From Gemmatimonadaceae bacterium (lineage in GTDB: Bacteria > Gemmatimonadota > Gemmatimonadetes > Gemmatimonadales > Gemmatimonadaceae): a stretch of 64,000 bases of DNA. Position numbers and translations under genes: made by a program. Of this stretch, positions 25,452 to 33,734 are shown in pieces; position 1 is the stretch's first letter, and each line of letters begins with the position of its first letter. The DNA lies in the NCBI GenBank assembly GCA_035606695.1, contig DATNEW010000033.1, positions 62,001-126,000 of the forward strand. The letters are read 5' to 3'. The notes under the pieces were generated by a model. That model had not been told where the DNA came from, did not search any database, and saw nothing but the letters and a program-made list of their open reading frames with translations.

Positions 25452-26386
25452 CAATCGGCGCCCACGGGTAACGATCCTGCAAGTTCGCGTGACGGTGCCG
25501 AGCGCAGTTTGTCCAAGAGGCGGCCGGAGAAACGCCAGAGCTCGTCCCACGCCGCGGGAACGGCCGCATCGGCTTTCGGCTGGTATGGGCGCAGTCTTCG
25601 AATTCTCGTGAACAAAGGTGGCGCGGACGCCTGTACGGACACGCGGCGCAGAACGTCCATGGCGGCATCGGCTGCCTCGACAGGCGTCTGCGCCAGCCAC
25701 GGATCGAGAACCGGCACCGCCAGCTTCATCCACCAGGGGAAATTCTGGCGAATCTCCGTCTTCACCACGCCAAACTTGAGACACGCGACCCGCGGCGCGG
25801 CGCTGTCACCGTTCAGCTGCTCGTGGTATAAGCGTAAGGCGAACAGATCGTTCGCGCGGCAGAATTGGCGAACTGCGCGAAGAACGCCGAACGTTCGCCC
25901 CGCGAGAATGTCCTGGTAGCGAATCGGCTCGCCATGCGCCGCACCGTTTATCAGCAACACGACGGACCTGGAACGGTCGGTGTGACTGCTCAAGAGTGGA
26001 GACAAATACTGCTGAAGCACGAATCTCGAGAAGTAGTTGATCGCGAAGTGCTGGTCGATTCCGTCGGGCGACAGCTTCCGCCGGCGGTCGACAATGCCCG
26101 CGTTGTGCACGATCAGATCGATGCGAGCGGTGTATTTCGAGATCACCAATGCCAGATTTCTAATACCATCGACGGATGACAGATCTCCGGGCACGAACCG
26201 TGACTCTGGCTCGATAGTCCTGAGCTCACCCTCGAGCGCATGACCGCGCTCCTCGTTTCGTCCCACCACCATCGTCGCGTAACCTTCGCGAACGAGTCGC
26301 CGCGCGAGCTCCCGGCCGATGCCGTTCGTTCCGCCCGTAACGACCGCGATTCTAGCGTAGCGGTTGGAACCGGACGCCGTGATCAT
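25451..26386 (-). CDS. short-chain dehydrogenase-like protein lacking the catalytic residues
   Basis: This 311-residue protein has a complete Rossmann start: TGGTNGIG (17-24), DLS near 69 and NAG (95-97). In the retinol dehydrogenase-like SDR subgroup the active site reads xSSxAH and YxxSK. Here the corresponding segments read LINGAAH (about 145-151) and AVRQFCRAN (171-179), so Ser, Tyr and Lys all appear replaced. NAD(P) binding is likely but ordinary dehydrogenase chemistry is not; the alignment is by eye. The start at 26386 overlaps the ECF41 sigma stop (ATGA), and the stop overlaps the hydrolase start. An oxidoreductase next to ECF41 is typical. Confidence 0.87.
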   Translation of the reverse strand: MITASGSNRYARIAVVTGGTNGIGRELARRLVREGYATMVVGRNEERGHALEGELRTIEPESRFVPGDLSSVDGIRNLALVISKYTARIDLIVHNAGIVDRRRKLSPDGIDQHFAINYFSRFVLQQYLSPLLSSHTDRSRSVVLLINGAAHGEPIRYQDILAGRTFGVLRAVRQFCRANDLFALRLYHEQLNGDSAAPRVACLKFGVVKTEIRQNFPWWMKLAVPVLDPWLAQTPVEAADAAMDVLRRVSVQASAPPLFTRIRRLRPYQPKADAAVPAAWDELWRFSGRLLDKLRSAPSRELAGSLPVGAD

Positions 26387-27360
26387 GCGACACCGTTCGT
26401 CGTGTTCCATTTCCATTGAGAGGCAGCTGACTCCATTGCGGCTGCCGCGGCATCGAGTGTGTGCAAGCGGAGCTCGACCCGGCGCAGCTTCTCCGGATTC
26501 GCGACGATGCTGATGCCGCGAATGCGTCCGTCGCTCACGACGATCGTCAACACCTGTTGCGGCGAGTTGCCGACCGCGGTCACCAGCGCCGGTTCCCCGT
26601 TGACGTCCAGGACCATCGTCCGCAGGTCCGCCGGACCGACCTTGCGTGTTACACCGGAGAGGAACTTCGCGATCGCCAACGCGCCGCGCAGCGGGCGCCG
26701 CGCCGCGGCGCGAATGACGCCGCCGCTGTCCACGTACAGCATCGCGTCCTCGGCCAGCAGGTTCACGACACTGTCGATGTCTCCGAGACGCACCGCGTGC
26801 GCGAATTCCGCGAGCAGTCGAGCGTGGAGTGCTCGGTCCGGCCGATAGCGGCGCACGTTCTGGCCCAATCGCACCTTGGCACGGTGAAACAATTGCCGGC
26901 AATTCGTTGCCGTGAGCCGCAGTACCTGCCCGATCTCGTCGTATTCGTAGTCGAAGACGTCGCGCAGGACGAAGACGGCACGCTCGCGCGGATTCAACCG
27001 CTCCATCACCGTGAGAAACGCGAGAGAGAGCGAGTCGGCAAGCTCCAGGCGTTCGTCCGCCCCGACGTGATCCGTCGGAAGCGGTTCGGGTAGCCATGGA
27101 CCCACATACTGCTCTCGTCGCGTTCGGCTGGACTGAAGCTGATTCAACGCCAGCCGAGTCACGACGGTCGATAGCCATGCGGCCGGAGTGCGGATCTCGT
27201 CGCGCGTGGCGGTCTGCCACCGCAGAAACGTCTCCTGAACCATGTCTTCCGCGTCTTCGACGCTGCCCAGCATGCGGTAGGCAATCGCGAACAGCCGCGC
27301 GCGGTGTTCCTCGAAGACCGAGAGCGGTGCAGGCGGTAATTCAGAAATCGAATCGGCCAT
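26383..27360 (-). CDS. ECF41-type sigma factor with C-terminal SnoaL-like domain
   Basis: This 325-residue sigma factor is long for an ECF. It has region 2 (about 13-80, with VEDAEDMVQETFLRW), the ECF41 linker motif GPWLPEPL (87-94), region 4 (about 118-170), and a fused SnoaL-like regulatory domain (about 175-300). The domain carries the group signatures in variant form: DSGGV (211-215, family DGGGR-like) and NPEKL (288-292, family NPDKL). ECF41 sigmas have no separate anti-sigma; the fused tail tunes activity. It lies 6 nt after the TonB-dependent receptor and overlaps the SDR start. TGTCACA-N16-GGTCAT sites in this window are its likely targets. Confidence 0.94.
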   Translation of the reverse strand: MADSISELPPAPLSVFEEHRARLFAIAYRMLGSVEDAEDMVQETFLRWQTATRDEIRTPAAWLSTVVTRLALNQLQSSRTRREQYVGPWLPEPLPTDHVGADERLELADSLSLAFLTVMERLNPRERAVFVLRDVFDYEYDEIGQVLRLTATNCRQLFHRAKVRLGQNVRRYRPDRALHARLLAEFAHAVRLGDIDSVVNLLAEDAMLYVDSGGVIRAAARRPLRGALAIAKFLSGVTRKVGPADLRTMVLDVNGEPALVTAVGNSPQQVLTIVVSDGRIRGISIVANPEKLRRVELRLHTLDAAAAAMESAASQWKWNTTNGVA

Positions 27361-27366
27361 GGCCAG

Positions 27367-29763
27367 TCAATAGAGAAGCTTGAGTCCGAATGTCGGAACG
27401 ATACGAACTCCATCATACACGAGCCGTCCCGTGCGCTCGACAAAGCGCGCGTTGTTGACGTTCAAGCGATCGTACGCGTTCAGTACATCCAGAAATGCGT
27501 CGATGCCCAAGGCGCGCGCCTGGCGCTGATAGTCGGCGCGTACGTTGAGTGTATGGAGGTCTGGAAATCGCGCGGCATTGTGCCCGACGATCTCCTGCGA
27601 GAACCGCATTGGTCCACTCGGCCCGAAGATCGCGTCGTGCACGACGTACACGTCGGTCGGTTTCCCCTCGGCGAACTTGAACTTGCCCGAAAACGACCAA
27701 TGCGAGTCGAGCGTATACCCACCCAGAACGTTGATCGCGTGCGGTTGGTTCCCGTCCGCGTCATACCAGCCGTCGCCGCGATGGTCGTTCCGGCGAGATT
27801 GGCTGTACGAGTAGCCAAGCTGTCCAAAGAACTTGTCGACCAGCCGCTTGACCAGCGTCACGTCAAGGCCGCTCGCGTATCCCGTGCCGATCGCCTCTTC
27901 GATACCCGACGTCTCGTCGCGGCGCACCGCAAGGTCGCGCAATCCGCGATAGTATCCTTCGACCGTCAGCTTCACATCCGGCCGAAGGAGGCGCGACAGG
28001 CCGGCGATGGCGTGAGTCGCGCGCTGCGGCGGGAGAGCCGCGTTGGACTCGGAGCCGATCAGGTCGCGCAGCAGCAACGGTTCGAGATAGAGGCCGCCGG
28101 CCGCCGTGAACGTGATTCCGTTCCAGGCGGGGCTCGATGCGCTCAGACGGGGCGAGACGTTCGTCCGGCCGCTCAGGCCGTCGCGTTCCACTCGCGCACC
28201 GATGGTTACGTCGCCGTCAGCTCCAAGTGCCCGCCGATAGCTCGACGAAAACGCGGCGTCAGTCACGCGTCGCGCCACACGCGCGTTGTACGTTTGCGGG
28301 GTGACGACGACGTAGTAAGTGCTCGGCGACGCGCGTGGATCGTTCTTGCCGAACGAATAGAGCGTATCGGATCCGGAAACGGCGCGCCCACCGCCGACGG
28401 AACGACCTGCCAGTTCCAGCGACGAAATGAGCGAGTGCGCGCCGTGCACGAGATGCACGACCGATCGTAGGCCAACCTGCGTCTCGGATTCATCGGCGCT
28501 GAGGATGTCGGGGCGCGCGGCGATGGATCGGCCGCCGTCGATCGGCGAGTCTGGATACGCGGTGCCGTTCTGGCTCGTTCGAGTGTACCGCTGCGCGTAA
28601 ACCGTCGTTTGAACGATCGACGCTCCGCCCACCAATGTTCGCAACGACGCGCCGACGACCGCCTTCGTTTCTTTCCAGTAGTATAAAGCGGCGTCGTTCG
28701 TGTCGGACTCGGTCAGGATGTTGTCGACCGTCCGGAGCACCTGCTCGGGCGCGAAGATCGCGAGCACCGTCAAGTGATTGCGACGGCCCACGTCGGTCGT
28801 GGTCTTCACGATCGCGTCGGTGAAGCTCGGCGTCCCCGCGTCCGCGCGTCCGATCAGCTTGAGCGCACGCTCGAGATTTTCATGCCGCGCCGAAGCGAGG
28901 ACGCTCGTGTTCGCGAACAACCGGCTCGGTCCATCGTAATCCGCCTCCCAGCCGAGGAGATCGTACCGTCCGCCGAACGTCGGTGTCTCGGTGTTGCCGT
29001 CCCGCAGCCGCAGCGACAGCACCGACGCGTCCTTGCCGCCGTACTGCGCCGCGAATCCGCCGGCCCGGAAATCAGCCGACTGTACGAGGTCGGGCGCGAA
29101 GATGCTGAAGCGGCCGCCTTGCGCTTCGTCGCTCTCGATGCCGCCCTCGAGATGCGTCACCTTGTCGAACGGGATGTCGTCGATGAGAATGAGGTTGTCC
29201 CGCGGCCCGCCGCCCCGCACGGAAAACGCGGAAAATTCTCCGCCGCTGCTGCTGACGCCGGGCAGCGTCTCGATCGCGCGAAACAGGTCGCCGGCCGCGC
29301 CCGGGGTTCGCCGGATCTCATCCGCCGTATACGTGAAGCGCGAAACGTCCTGATCGGCGTCTTTCGGGAACGCCTCCGCCGTGACACCGATGACGTCGAG
29401 TTGTTGCGCCGCCCGGTCGAGTTGCGCGCTCAGGATGGAGACCTTCCCACGCGTGACGCGAACGTTGACCTCTCGCGCCGCCACATACCCGATACGTCGC
29501 ACGACGACCACGTAGAGGCCTTCCGGAAGCTCGCCGATCCGAGCGACGCCCAGCGAATCGCTCGTCGCCGCCCGGCCGCCCGGTTGCACGGCGACCGCTG
29601 CGCTGTTCAACGGGCGCTGCGTCGATGCGTCGACCACCATGACGCGCAACGCGCCCACCTCCTGAGCGAACGCGCAGCGCACGCACAGCGGCGAGGCGGC
29701 GATGAGCGACAACAGGAGGAACGGTGACGCGCGGCGGCCCCATACGGGTGTGCTCTTGAGCAT
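27367..29763 (-). CDS. TonB-dependent receptor with carboxypeptidase-like N-terminal domain
   Basis: This outer-membrane protein of about 798 residues has a signal peptide (to FAQ, about residue 34). A CarboxypepD_reg-like beta-sandwich follows (about 38-120), then a TonB plug (about 145-230, RTPGAAGDLFRAIETLPGV and SVRGGGPRDNLILIDDIP), and a long beta-barrel ending in a terminal aromatic strand (TFGLKLLY). No TonB box could be defined. The ligand is unknown. The start at 29763 has GAGG 5 nt upstream; an earlier frame start at 29871 would lie in the promoter. It is first in the operon with ECF41, SDR and hydrolase. This pairing suggests that uptake or sensing at the outer membrane is linked to the sigma regulon. 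Confidence 0.92.
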   Translation of the reverse strand: MLKSTPVWGRRASPFLLLSLIAASPLCVRCAFAQEVGALRVMVVDASTQRPLNSAAVAVQPGGRAATSDSLGVARIGELPEGLYVVVVRRIGYVAAREVNVRVTRGKVSILSAQLDRAAQQLDVIGVTAEAFPKDADQDVSRFTYTADEIRRTPGAAGDLFRAIETLPGVSSSGGEFSAFSVRGGGPRDNLILIDDIPFDKVTHLEGGIESDEAQGGRFSIFAPDLVQSADFRAGGFAAQYGGKDASVLSLRLRDGNTETPTFGGRYDLLGWEADYDGPSRLFANTSVLASARHENLERALKLIGRADAGTPSFTDAIVKTTTDVGRRNHLTVLAIFAPEQVLRTVDNILTESDTNDAALYYWKETKAVVGASLRTLVGGASIVQTTVYAQRYTRTSQNGTAYPDSPIDGGRSIAARPDILSADESETQVGLRSVVHLVHGAHSLISSLELAGRSVGGGRAVSGSDTLYSFGKNDPRASPSTYYVVVTPQTYNARVARRVTDAAFSSSYRRALGADGDVTIGARVERDGLSGRTNVSPRLSASSPAWNGITFTAAGGLYLEPLLLRDLIGSESNAALPPQRATHAIAGLSRLLRPDVKLTVEGYYRGLRDLAVRRDETSGIEEAIGTGYASGLDVTLVKRLVDKFFGQLGYSYSQSRRNDHRGDGWYDADGNQPHAINVLGGYTLDSHWSFSGKFKFAEGKPTDVYVVHDAIFGPSGPMRFSQEIVGHNAARFPDLHTLNVRADYQRQARALGIDAFLDVLNAYDRLNVNNARFVERTGRLVYDGVRIVPTFGLKLLY

Positions 29764-29841
29764 GAGGACCTCGAGCGGGTGATCGATCGGGTCGGCACGC
29801 ATTCCAAGTCCGCGGCGTGTCGATGGCACAATGCTGCGATA

Positions 29842-29870
29842 ATGACCGGAATGACGGAGTGGGTGTGACA
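29842..29870 (-). promoter_or_regulatory. ECF41-type promoter of the receptor-sigma operon
   Basis: On the minus strand TGTCACA (29870-29864), 16 bp, then GGTCAT (29847-29842). The transcript would start about 70 nt before the receptor ATG (29763). The sequence and spacing are identical in both boxes to the plus-strand site at 29922-29950 and the site at 17067-17095, which suggests that the ECF41 sigma autoregulates its operon. Confidence 0.72.
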
Positions 29871-29921
29871 TTCGCTTCCGGTGGCGCGGCGCGCGTCACA
29901 TAGCGGGTCTCACACCACACG

Positions 29922-29950
29922 TGTCACACGGCGCGTGCGCCGGCGGTCAT
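29922..29950 (+). promoter_or_regulatory. ECF41-type promoter of the VOC-DoxX operon
   Basis: TGTCACA (29922-29928), 16 bp, then GGTCAT (29945-29950), about 35 nt before the VOC start at 29986. It faces away from the matching promoter of the receptor-ECF41 operon. Confidence 0.72.
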
Positions 29951-29985
29951 GATGTCGAACCACGACGGCCCGCTGGCCAGGGCGC

Positions 29986-30360
29986 ATGAGACTCGCACAG
30001 GTACGCCTCGTCACGACAGATGTCGTTCGGCTTTCCGAGTTCTACCGCCGGCTCACGTTGCGTGAGCCGCTGGGCAGCGAGGACTACGTCGAGCTGCACC
30101 TTGGGGACGCGGGCATCGCGATCAGCAGCCAGCGGGCCGCTGATCTCTACGGCGCAAACGCCGCGACCGCGGCGCGAAACGGTTCGGCGATCATCGATCT
30201 CGAAGTCGATGATGTCGATGCCGAGCGCGCGCGGCTCGCGCCGCTCCTCGTCGACGTCGTGCTCGAGCCGGTGACACAGCCGTGGGGCAATCGCGCCATG
30301 ATGTTTCGCGATCCCGACGGCAATCTGATCAATCTTTTTTCACGCGGAGAGCGGCAATGA
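29986..30360 (+). CDS. VOC-superfamily (glyoxalase/bleomycin resistance-like) protein
   Basis: This 124-residue protein has a single VOC module: MRLAQVRLVTTDVVRLSEFYRRLT at the start, two beta-alpha-beta-beta halves, and the family ending NRAMMFRDPDGNLINLF. Such proteins are cytoplasmic dimers that act as metal-dependent isomerases or dioxygenases, or as drug-binding proteins; the substrate is not predictable. Glu near the expected second metal site is not obvious. It is first in an operon whose second gene overlaps by ATGA, and it has the ECF41-like promoter at 29922-29950. Confidence 0.9.
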   Translation: MRLAQVRLVTTDVVRLSEFYRRLTLREPLGSEDYVELHLGDAGIAISSQRAADLYGANAATAARNGSAIIDLEVDDVDAERARLAPLLVDVVLEPVTQPWGNRAMMFRDPDGNLINLFSRGERQ

Positions 30361-30803
30361 CCCACGCGGCGACGCACGCACGCAAGCAAACGATCGACGC
30401 GATCGCGCCTCCGCAAAACGCTCAATCGGTCAATCGGCCGCGGCGAATCACGGGCAACGTGCTCATGGGAATCGTCGTCGTCGCCTTGATCGGTGCGGCG
30501 TCCGCGAAGCTCGTGCATGCGCCATTCCTCGTGAATCAGTTGCGTCCATTCGGATTCGATGACGCCTGGATTTCGATTCTTGGCGTCATCGAGCTCGGAA
30601 GCGCCATCCTCTTTGCCATCCCACGTACGCGAGCACTCGGACTCCTGTTGATCACCGGCTTTCTCGGCGGAGCGATCGCCACGCACATCCAGCACGGCCA
30701 ATCGCCGGCGCAGCCGGCGGTGTTGCTGGCCGTGGGCTGGACCGGCGTGTGGTTGCGGCACCGCGAAGCCAACTGGAGCCGACAGGCTCCGGTACATCCG
30801 TGA
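30357..30803 (+). CDS. DoxX-family membrane protein
   Basis: This 148-residue protein has a polar N-terminus followed by four hydrophobic segments: GNVLMGIVVVALIGAASAKL, ISILGVIELGSAILFAIP, ALGLLLITGFLGGAIATHI and AVLLAVGWTGVWL. This is the DoxX/DoxD-like four-helix pattern with the H-x-Q-x-G loop (HIQHGQSP). Function in this group is poorly known; some members act with redox proteins in oxidative stress. The ATG overlaps the VOC stop codon, so translation is coupled. It is likely part of the ECF41 regulon by position. Confidence 0.88.
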   Translation: MTHAATHARKQTIDAIAPPQNAQSVNRPRRITGNVLMGIVVVALIGAASAKLVHAPFLVNQLRPFGFDDAWISILGVIELGSAILFAIPRTRALGLLLITGFLGGAIATHIQHGQSPAQPAVLLAVGWTGVWLRHREANWSRQAPVHP

Positions 30804-30851
30804 AATGTCGGAATTTCAAATATCTCTAAACAGTCAGCCAGGCGGCTCGAA

Positions 30852-31298
30852 ATGAAACGGCAGGACATCGTGATGTGGTTTAGCCGGATCATCCTGGTGC
30901 TCGTCGCCGGGGTCCTTGTGCTCATCGCCAGGAAGTACCTGTTCGATCCGACGAGCGCGTCGGCGGAACGAGGGATCGTCCTGTCGACGGGAGCGGGGCG
31001 CACGATCGCTCGCGTTGGGTTCGGAGGTTTCCCCCTCGCTTGCGCGATCGTCGTCGCGGCATGTGTAGCCTCGGCGAGGCGCGTGAGGTACGGTTTGTGG
31101 TTCGTGATCGCGTTGTTCGGAACGGTGCTGTTCGTCCGCCTTGCGGGTGCGGTCGCCGACAACAGCCTGGCCGACAATCTGCCGCTCATCATTCCGGAAG
31201 TGGTTTTTCTGACGTTGACCACGGCGGCGCTCATCGTCGGTCGTGCGCACGACGCTGGACCGCGCACGGCACGCGACGCAGTCTCGCGTTCGGGGTGA
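30852..31298 (+). CDS. DUF4345-like four-helix membrane protein
   Basis: This 148-residue integral membrane protein has four predicted helices: about 9-27, 53-73, 80-101 and 112-130. The first loop (RKYLFDPTSASAERGI) and overall pattern resemble DUF4345 proteins, which often lie near DoxX. It follows DoxX after 48 nt on the same strand and may extend the operon. No catalytic motif is visible. Confidence 0.72.
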   Translation: MKRQDIVMWFSRIILVLVAGVLVLIARKYLFDPTSASAERGIVLSTGAGRTIARVGFGGFPLACAIVVAACVASARRVRYGLWFVIALFGTVLFVRLAGAVADNSLADNLPLIIPEVVFLTLTTAALIVGRAHDAGPRTARDAVSRSG

Positions 31299-31359
31299 CG
31301 AGTCCTTTGAAACCTGTTCGTCACGCAAGGGGTTCGTCGTCATTATATGACTCGAATCC

Positions 31360-31797
31360 ATGCGTGAAACTCCGCAGCGCCTGCGCACTGCCTTCGGGAT
31401 AGCCCCGCTCGCGGCGCCGCTCGCGGTATTCGTTGCGGTACTTGCTCGCGCCGCCTCGAATGGCGGCCGTCTCTCCGGTCCGACGCCGGCCACTCCGGCG
31501 TCGCTCCTGGTGCTGCTCTGGGTATTCATGCTTTTCGGAGCGCCGCTCGCGTATGCGGCGACGGTCATCGTCCTCTGGCCCGCGACCGTGCTGCTCCGGC
31601 ACTGGAATCTCCTGCGATGGTGGACACTGGCAACGATCGGCGCGCTCGCCGGCACCGTGCTGCTGCGCGCCTACGCCGCGCTGTTGCAGCCAAATGGCAC
31701 GATCGATCTCGTCCCCGGCGCCGGTGCGATCGCCGGCGCGGCGGTCGCGCTCGCGCTGTGGTGGATGGGACTTCGCGGTGCGCGGCGGGACGTGTAA
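31360..31797 (+). CDS. small membrane protein of unknown function
   Basis: This 145-residue protein has four hydrophobic segments: APLAAPLAVFVAVLARAA, LLVLLWVFMLFGAPLAYAATVIVL, WWTLATIGALAGTVLLRAYAAL and AGAAVALALWWMGL. No family was recognised. It is on the plus strand 61 nt after the DUF4345-like gene and convergent with the DUF5694 gene. Codon usage looks normal, so it is probably a real gene. Confidence 0.65.
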   Translation: MRETPQRLRTAFGIAPLAAPLAVFVAVLARAASNGGRLSGPTPATPASLLVLLWVFMLFGAPLAYAATVIVLWPATVLLRHWNLLRWWTLATIGALAGTVLLRAYAALLQPNGTIDLVPGAGAIAGAAVALALWWMGLRGARRDV

Positions 31798-31822
31798 GCG
31801 GTATCGCGCCGGTTGTTCACGC

Positions 31823-32644
31823 TCACCCCGCCGGGGTGAACTCGCTCAGCGTTCGCAATCGAATCGCCGGATCCTGCCGTGCGATCTCCTGGAGCCAGCC
31901 GACGTGTCCGTATCCGTAGATCACGAGAATGCGATCCGCCTCGGAGCCGATCAGGCTGACGATGTTGCGGTAGATCCTGATATTTCTCAGATAGTAGTTT
32001 CCTAACAGATCCGCTCCGGCGTAATCGCCCGGCTCGCCCAGCCGCGCCAGCGCGAAGTAGGGGTCCATGTTCTCGGCGATGAACGCGGCCGAATTGGCGT
32101 GCGCCAGCGTTTCCAATACCGTGTGCGCCTTCAGGTAGGCGTCCAGCTCCTTGGTGGCTGCGCTCCATTGCGCCAGGATCGGCTGCAATTGCGCCTCCTT
32201 GCCGTGCGCCTTGGCATAATCGCTCACGGGTTGAAGCGGGAAGTCGTTGCCCGCCCAGGCATTCACCGCATGGACGCTCCTCAGGCCGAGCTCGCGGGCG
32301 GTGCGGTACCCGAGCTGGTTGGTCTCGTCTGCGGATAGCTGATATCGCCCGGCGAGGTACTCGGCATACTCGCGCGCGATCCGGCGGTCATCCTCGATGT
32401 CGGCTTCGATCGCGACCGTGGTCGGATGAAACCGTTTCAGCACCTCGATGACTTCGGCGATCTCGCGCTGCCGCTGTGGCGAACGGACGTCGTCGGCTTG
32501 CACGTCGTACAAATCGTGATTCCGGTTCGCCATGTGGAAGCTGCCGACGATGAGAATCTCAGGCCGGTGCTGGGACTGCGCCCGGAGCGCGGACGTTGCG
32601 CCCGACGCGGCGATGAGTGCGAATGCGACCACGCCCGCCTGCAT
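31823..32644 (-). CDS. exported DUF5694 (TraB/GumN-like) protein
   Basis: This 273-residue protein has a signal peptide (AFALIAASGATSALRAQ). It opens with PEILIVGSFHMANRNHDLY, contains TTVAIEADIEDDR, and ends with ILVIYGYGHVGWLQEIA. These are hallmarks of DUF5694, a relative of the TraB/GumN metal-dependent fold, in which the GSFHM and GYGHxGWLQ motifs probably form the active site. The biochemical function is unproven. It is on the minus strand downstream of the lipoprotein gene at 32708. Confidence 0.87.
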   Translation of the reverse strand: MQAGVVAFALIAASGATSALRAQSQHRPEILIVGSFHMANRNHDLYDVQADDVRSPQRQREIAEVIEVLKRFHPTTVAIEADIEDDRRIAREYAEYLAGRYQLSADETNQLGYRTARELGLRSVHAVNAWAGNDFPLQPVSDYAKAHGKEAQLQPILAQWSAATKELDAYLKAHTVLETLAHANSAAFIAENMDPYFALARLGEPGDYAGADLLGNYYLRNIRIYRNIVSLIGSEADRILVIYGYGHVGWLQEIARQDPAIRLRTLSEFTPAG

Positions 32645-32707
32645 CTGAATCTCCGAAGAAGCCAGTGCATAGACACGCGACGGGTGCGGAGGGTTGGCCC
32701 TCGACTC

Positions 32708-33580
32708 TTAGATCGCGTCCTTGTGCGTGAAGACCTGAATGACGTTGGCGCGCAGCACTTGCCACGTGACGCCGTTGGGCGTCGTGATCGTCGATCCATC
32801 GAGCGTGCCGACGACGTTGAAGAAATTGGCGACGAACTGCGCCGGCGCCGGTCCCTTGCAGTCGAGATTGATCACGTTCGTGAGCGGCTGCGTTCCGTCG
32901 AAGTAGTTCGTGATGACGTAGTAGTTCACGCCGTTCGACTGGAACCCGAACTGCTCGAAGACTCCGAATGAATCCACGCTGCCGAACATCATCACGCCGT
33001 TGTACACCGCCTGACCGACGAGCTGGGAGCACGGCGCGAGCGGCGTCTTCACCTGGACGTTCACCGTGACGCGGTTGTTGGCCGGCTGCGGATCGGGCGT
33101 GTCCGACGTAATGACACCGGTGTTGCTGAACGTGCCGACGGTCGGCGGCGCATTGAGGTTGATGGTCACGTTCGGCGTGTAGCCCGTCGTCTTGTCGAAG
33201 TTGCCCATCGCGCACGTCACGACTTTCGCGTTCTGGGCGCAGCGCGCCGGAACTCCGTCCACGGCGGCGTAATTGAACCCGACATTCGCCGGCAGCGTGT
33301 CCGTGAACATGACATTGTTGGCCTGGCCGCCGCTCGACCATTTCACCTGGAACGTGTATGTGAAGGCGGCGCCGCCGTTCGGCGAGCCCGTGCTCGACGA
33401 GCCGGACATCTGCATGTCGGCGCTGGTGGGCGCCGTATTGAACGAGGCGCGGAGTCCCTGCGGCTCGTTGATGGTCGAGGTCGAGTCGCCGCATGCGGCC
33501 AGACCCGCGACGCCGACGATGGTGACGATGGTGACGATGGTGACGATGCAGCGGAGGCGGCCGGACGTAAACGGCGGCAT
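32708..33580 (-). CDS. lipoprotein with DUF11-like domain
   Basis: This 290-residue protein has a lipoprotein signal (VGVAGLAAC, Cys at about 30). A DUF11/Ig-like repeat follows (about 60-155, FTYTFQVKWSSGG, FTDTLPANVGF, NTGVITSDTPDPQPANNRVTVNVQV). The C-terminal domain has no recognised family and ends VLRANVIQVFTHKDAI. The signal peptide core TIVTIVTIV is encoded by a 9-bp tandem repeat (33515-33548). The last 49 bases of coding sequence are 88% identical to a fragment at 45040-45088. The start at 33580 has GGAG upstream. Confidence 0.8.
   Translation of the reverse strand: MPPFTSGRLRCIVTIVTIVTIVGVAGLAACGDSTSTINEPQGLRASFNTAPTSADMQMSGSSSTGSPNGGAAFTYTFQVKWSSGGQANNVMFTDTLPANVGFNYAAVDGVPARCAQNAKVVTCAMGNFDKTTGYTPNVTINLNAPPTVGTFSNTGVITSDTPDPQPANNRVTVNVQVKTPLAPCSQLVGQAVYNGVMMFGSVDSFGVFEQFGFQSNGVNYYVITNYFDGTQPLTNVINLDCKGPAPAQFVANFFNVVGTLDGSTITTPNGVTWQVLRANVIQVFTHKDAI
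33515..33548 (-). repeat. 9-bp tandem repeat in the signal peptide of the DUF11 lipoprotein
   Basis: About 3.8 copies of GACGATGGT lie at 33515-33548. On the coding strand they encode TIV units in the hydrophobic core of the signal peptide. A copy change would lengthen or shorten the core by 3 residues in frame. Confidence 0.85.
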
Positions 33581-33636
33581 GGTGGTTCTCCAAAATGAAC
33601 GAGGAAAATCGTTGTCGATGATGCATTACATGGAGA

Positions 33637-33654
33637 TAGTTTATACGACAACTA
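33637..33654 (-). promoter_or_regulatory. inverted repeat upstream of the DUF11 lipoprotein
   Basis: TAGTT-N8-AACTA, 57 bp upstream of the start at 33580, in an AT-rich island with TATAAA-like sequence on the minus strand. It resembles a BlaI/CopY-type half-site arrangement, but no such regulator is nearby. Promoter assignment is tentative. Confidence 0.35.
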
Positions 33655-33734
33655 AATTCGCACAATCGGGAAACCGCTGTCAGACATTAGCTTACGCGCT
33701 CCTCAATACCGACCGAAGCCGCTTCCCGGCCTCT

